DNA from: Pseudactinotalea terrae
GTDB taxonomy: Bacteria; Actinomycetota; Actinomycetes; Actinomycetales; Beutenbergiaceae
DNA: 64,000 nt
Direction: 5' to 3'
Assembly: GCF_009733845.1 (NCBI RefSeq)
Contig: NZ_WNXZ01000003.1
Coordinates: 310,001-374,000, forward strand
This document shows positions 63,439-64,000 of this stretch, piece after piece. Numbering within the stretch: position 1 is the stretch's first letter; the number at the start of each line of letters is the position of its first letter. The position numbers and the translations under genes were made by a program. The notes under the pieces were generated by a model. That model had not been told where the DNA came from and did no database searches. It worked only from the letters and a program-made list of their open reading frames with translations.

Positions 63439-64000
63439 ATGCTGATCGTCGACACGGACCCCGGCACGGATGATGCCGCCGCGATCATGACGCTGCTGGC
63501 GTCCGGCACGAAGGTGGACGCGTTCGTGAGCGTCTACGGCAACGTGCCGGAGCACAAGACGACCTCGAACCTGCAGCGGCTGCTGGACATCGTGGGCGAG
63601 ACGAACACGGCCCGGTACCGCGGCACCCACCGGCCCATGTACGGCGAGCAGGTCGCTGCCAAGCACATCCACGGCGAGGACGGCATGAGCGGCGCGTTCG
63701 CCGAGCCGCGCCACGATCTGCCCGAGCTGCCGCGCGTCAACTATGTCTCGATGCTTCGTGAGGCGACCGAGCCGGTGACGATCATCGCCCTCGGCCCGCT
63801 GACCAACATCGGCTCGGCCCTGGCGGCCGCACCGGACGTGGTGGACAAGATCGAGCGGATCATCTTCATGGGCGGGGCCGTGCTCACCTACGGCAACGAG
63901 ACGGCGGCAGCCAGCTTCAACGCCGTCAACGACCCGACCGCCGCCGCGATCGTCTACGACTCCGGGGTCTCGATCGCGCAGGTCGGGCTCGATGTCTGCC
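63439..64000 (+). CDS. Second nucleoside hydrolase (partial, runs off the window)
   Basis: The first 187 codons of another IU-type nucleoside hydrolase. The calcium-binding DTDPGTDDAAAI is at residues 5-16 and ALGPLTNIGSAL, FMGGAVLTYGN and ASFNAVNDPTAA are present. GGAGAAGAG precedes the ATG. It is 32 bp after the first hydrolase gene; the two differ clearly in sequence, so they may act on different nucleosides. Confidence 0.92.
   Translation, partial: MLIVDTDPGTDDAAAIMTLLASGTKVDAFVSVYGNVPEHKTTSNLQRLLDIVGETNTARYRGTHRPMYGEQVAAKHIHGEDGMSGAFAEPRHDLPELPRVNYVSMLREATEPVTIIALGPLTNIGSALAAAPDVVDKIERIIFMGGAVLTYGNETAAASFNAVNDPTAAAIVYDSGVSIAQVGLDVC

Overview
The window is about 70% G+C, codes densely on both strands, uses many GTG starts and 4-base ATGA/GTGA gene overlaps, and repeatedly shows leaderless start sites (a -10-like hexamer 6-7 nt before ATG/GTG). 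Together with AfsR/SARP, DUF559 and BMP-type gene content this points to a high-GC Gram-positive actinobacterium, most likely in the Micrococcales (Cellulomonas/Beutenbergia-like); the genus cannot be fixed from the sequence. I saw no rRNA, tRNA, CRISPR array, prophage or insertion sequence.

Layout. (1) 1-9561, housekeeping: 3' end of glyA, folD, a DinB-like protein, a MarR regulator divergent from an MMPL exporter, a TetR regulator, xthA, galK, a 2H phosphoesterase and a YihY/BrkB membrane protein. (2) 9562-18888, a sugar island: LacI regulator, ABC importer without ATPase, GH130 phosphorylase and a Tat-exported alpha/alpha-toroid protein. It is bracketed by two copies of a module made of the 3' part of a DUF559 endonuclease-like gene plus a 51-bp-period palindromic repeat array; only the right copy has an intact gene. 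(3) 19019-32477, core metabolism: sdhCAB, manC, an M20 hydrolase, a BMP-type nucleoside importer, cdd and a pyrimidine-nucleoside phosphorylase. (4) 32478-40420, an alpha-mannan island: GntR/LacI-type regulator convergent to GH125, two permeases, a binding protein and two GH76 enzymes. A 13-bp sequence is shared by the two promoters. (5) 40466-50398: two DUF202 membrane proteins and a possible papain-fold protein, a large SARP/NB-ARC/TPR regulator divergent from a HAD phosphatase-adenosine deaminase pair, then a polar amino-acid ABC importer with a LysE exporter lodged inside it. (6) 50399-64000, one long + strand operon: Dpp-type importer, M20D amidohydrolase, MFS permease, FCD-GntR regulator, zinc dehydrogenase, alpha/beta hydrolase, a second adenosine-deaminase-like enzyme and two nucleoside hydrolases (the last cut by the window end). 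Its near-consensus promoter is overlapped by a palindrome.

How it fits together. Two nucleoside-processing sets (BMP importer + cdd + phosphorylase + add; and the long operon ending in nucleoside hydrolases) and two mannoside-processing sets (GH130 and GH76/GH125) suggest a scavenger of plant, fungal or yeast polymers and of nucleosides. Neither sugar importer encodes its own ATPase, so a shared MsiK-like ATPase elsewhere is implied. The most unusual structures are the nuclease-associated palindromic arrays, the 11-bp-spaced GAAAGC repeats near the SARP gene and lysE, and three short leaderless ORFs whose stop codons overlap the next gene's start.
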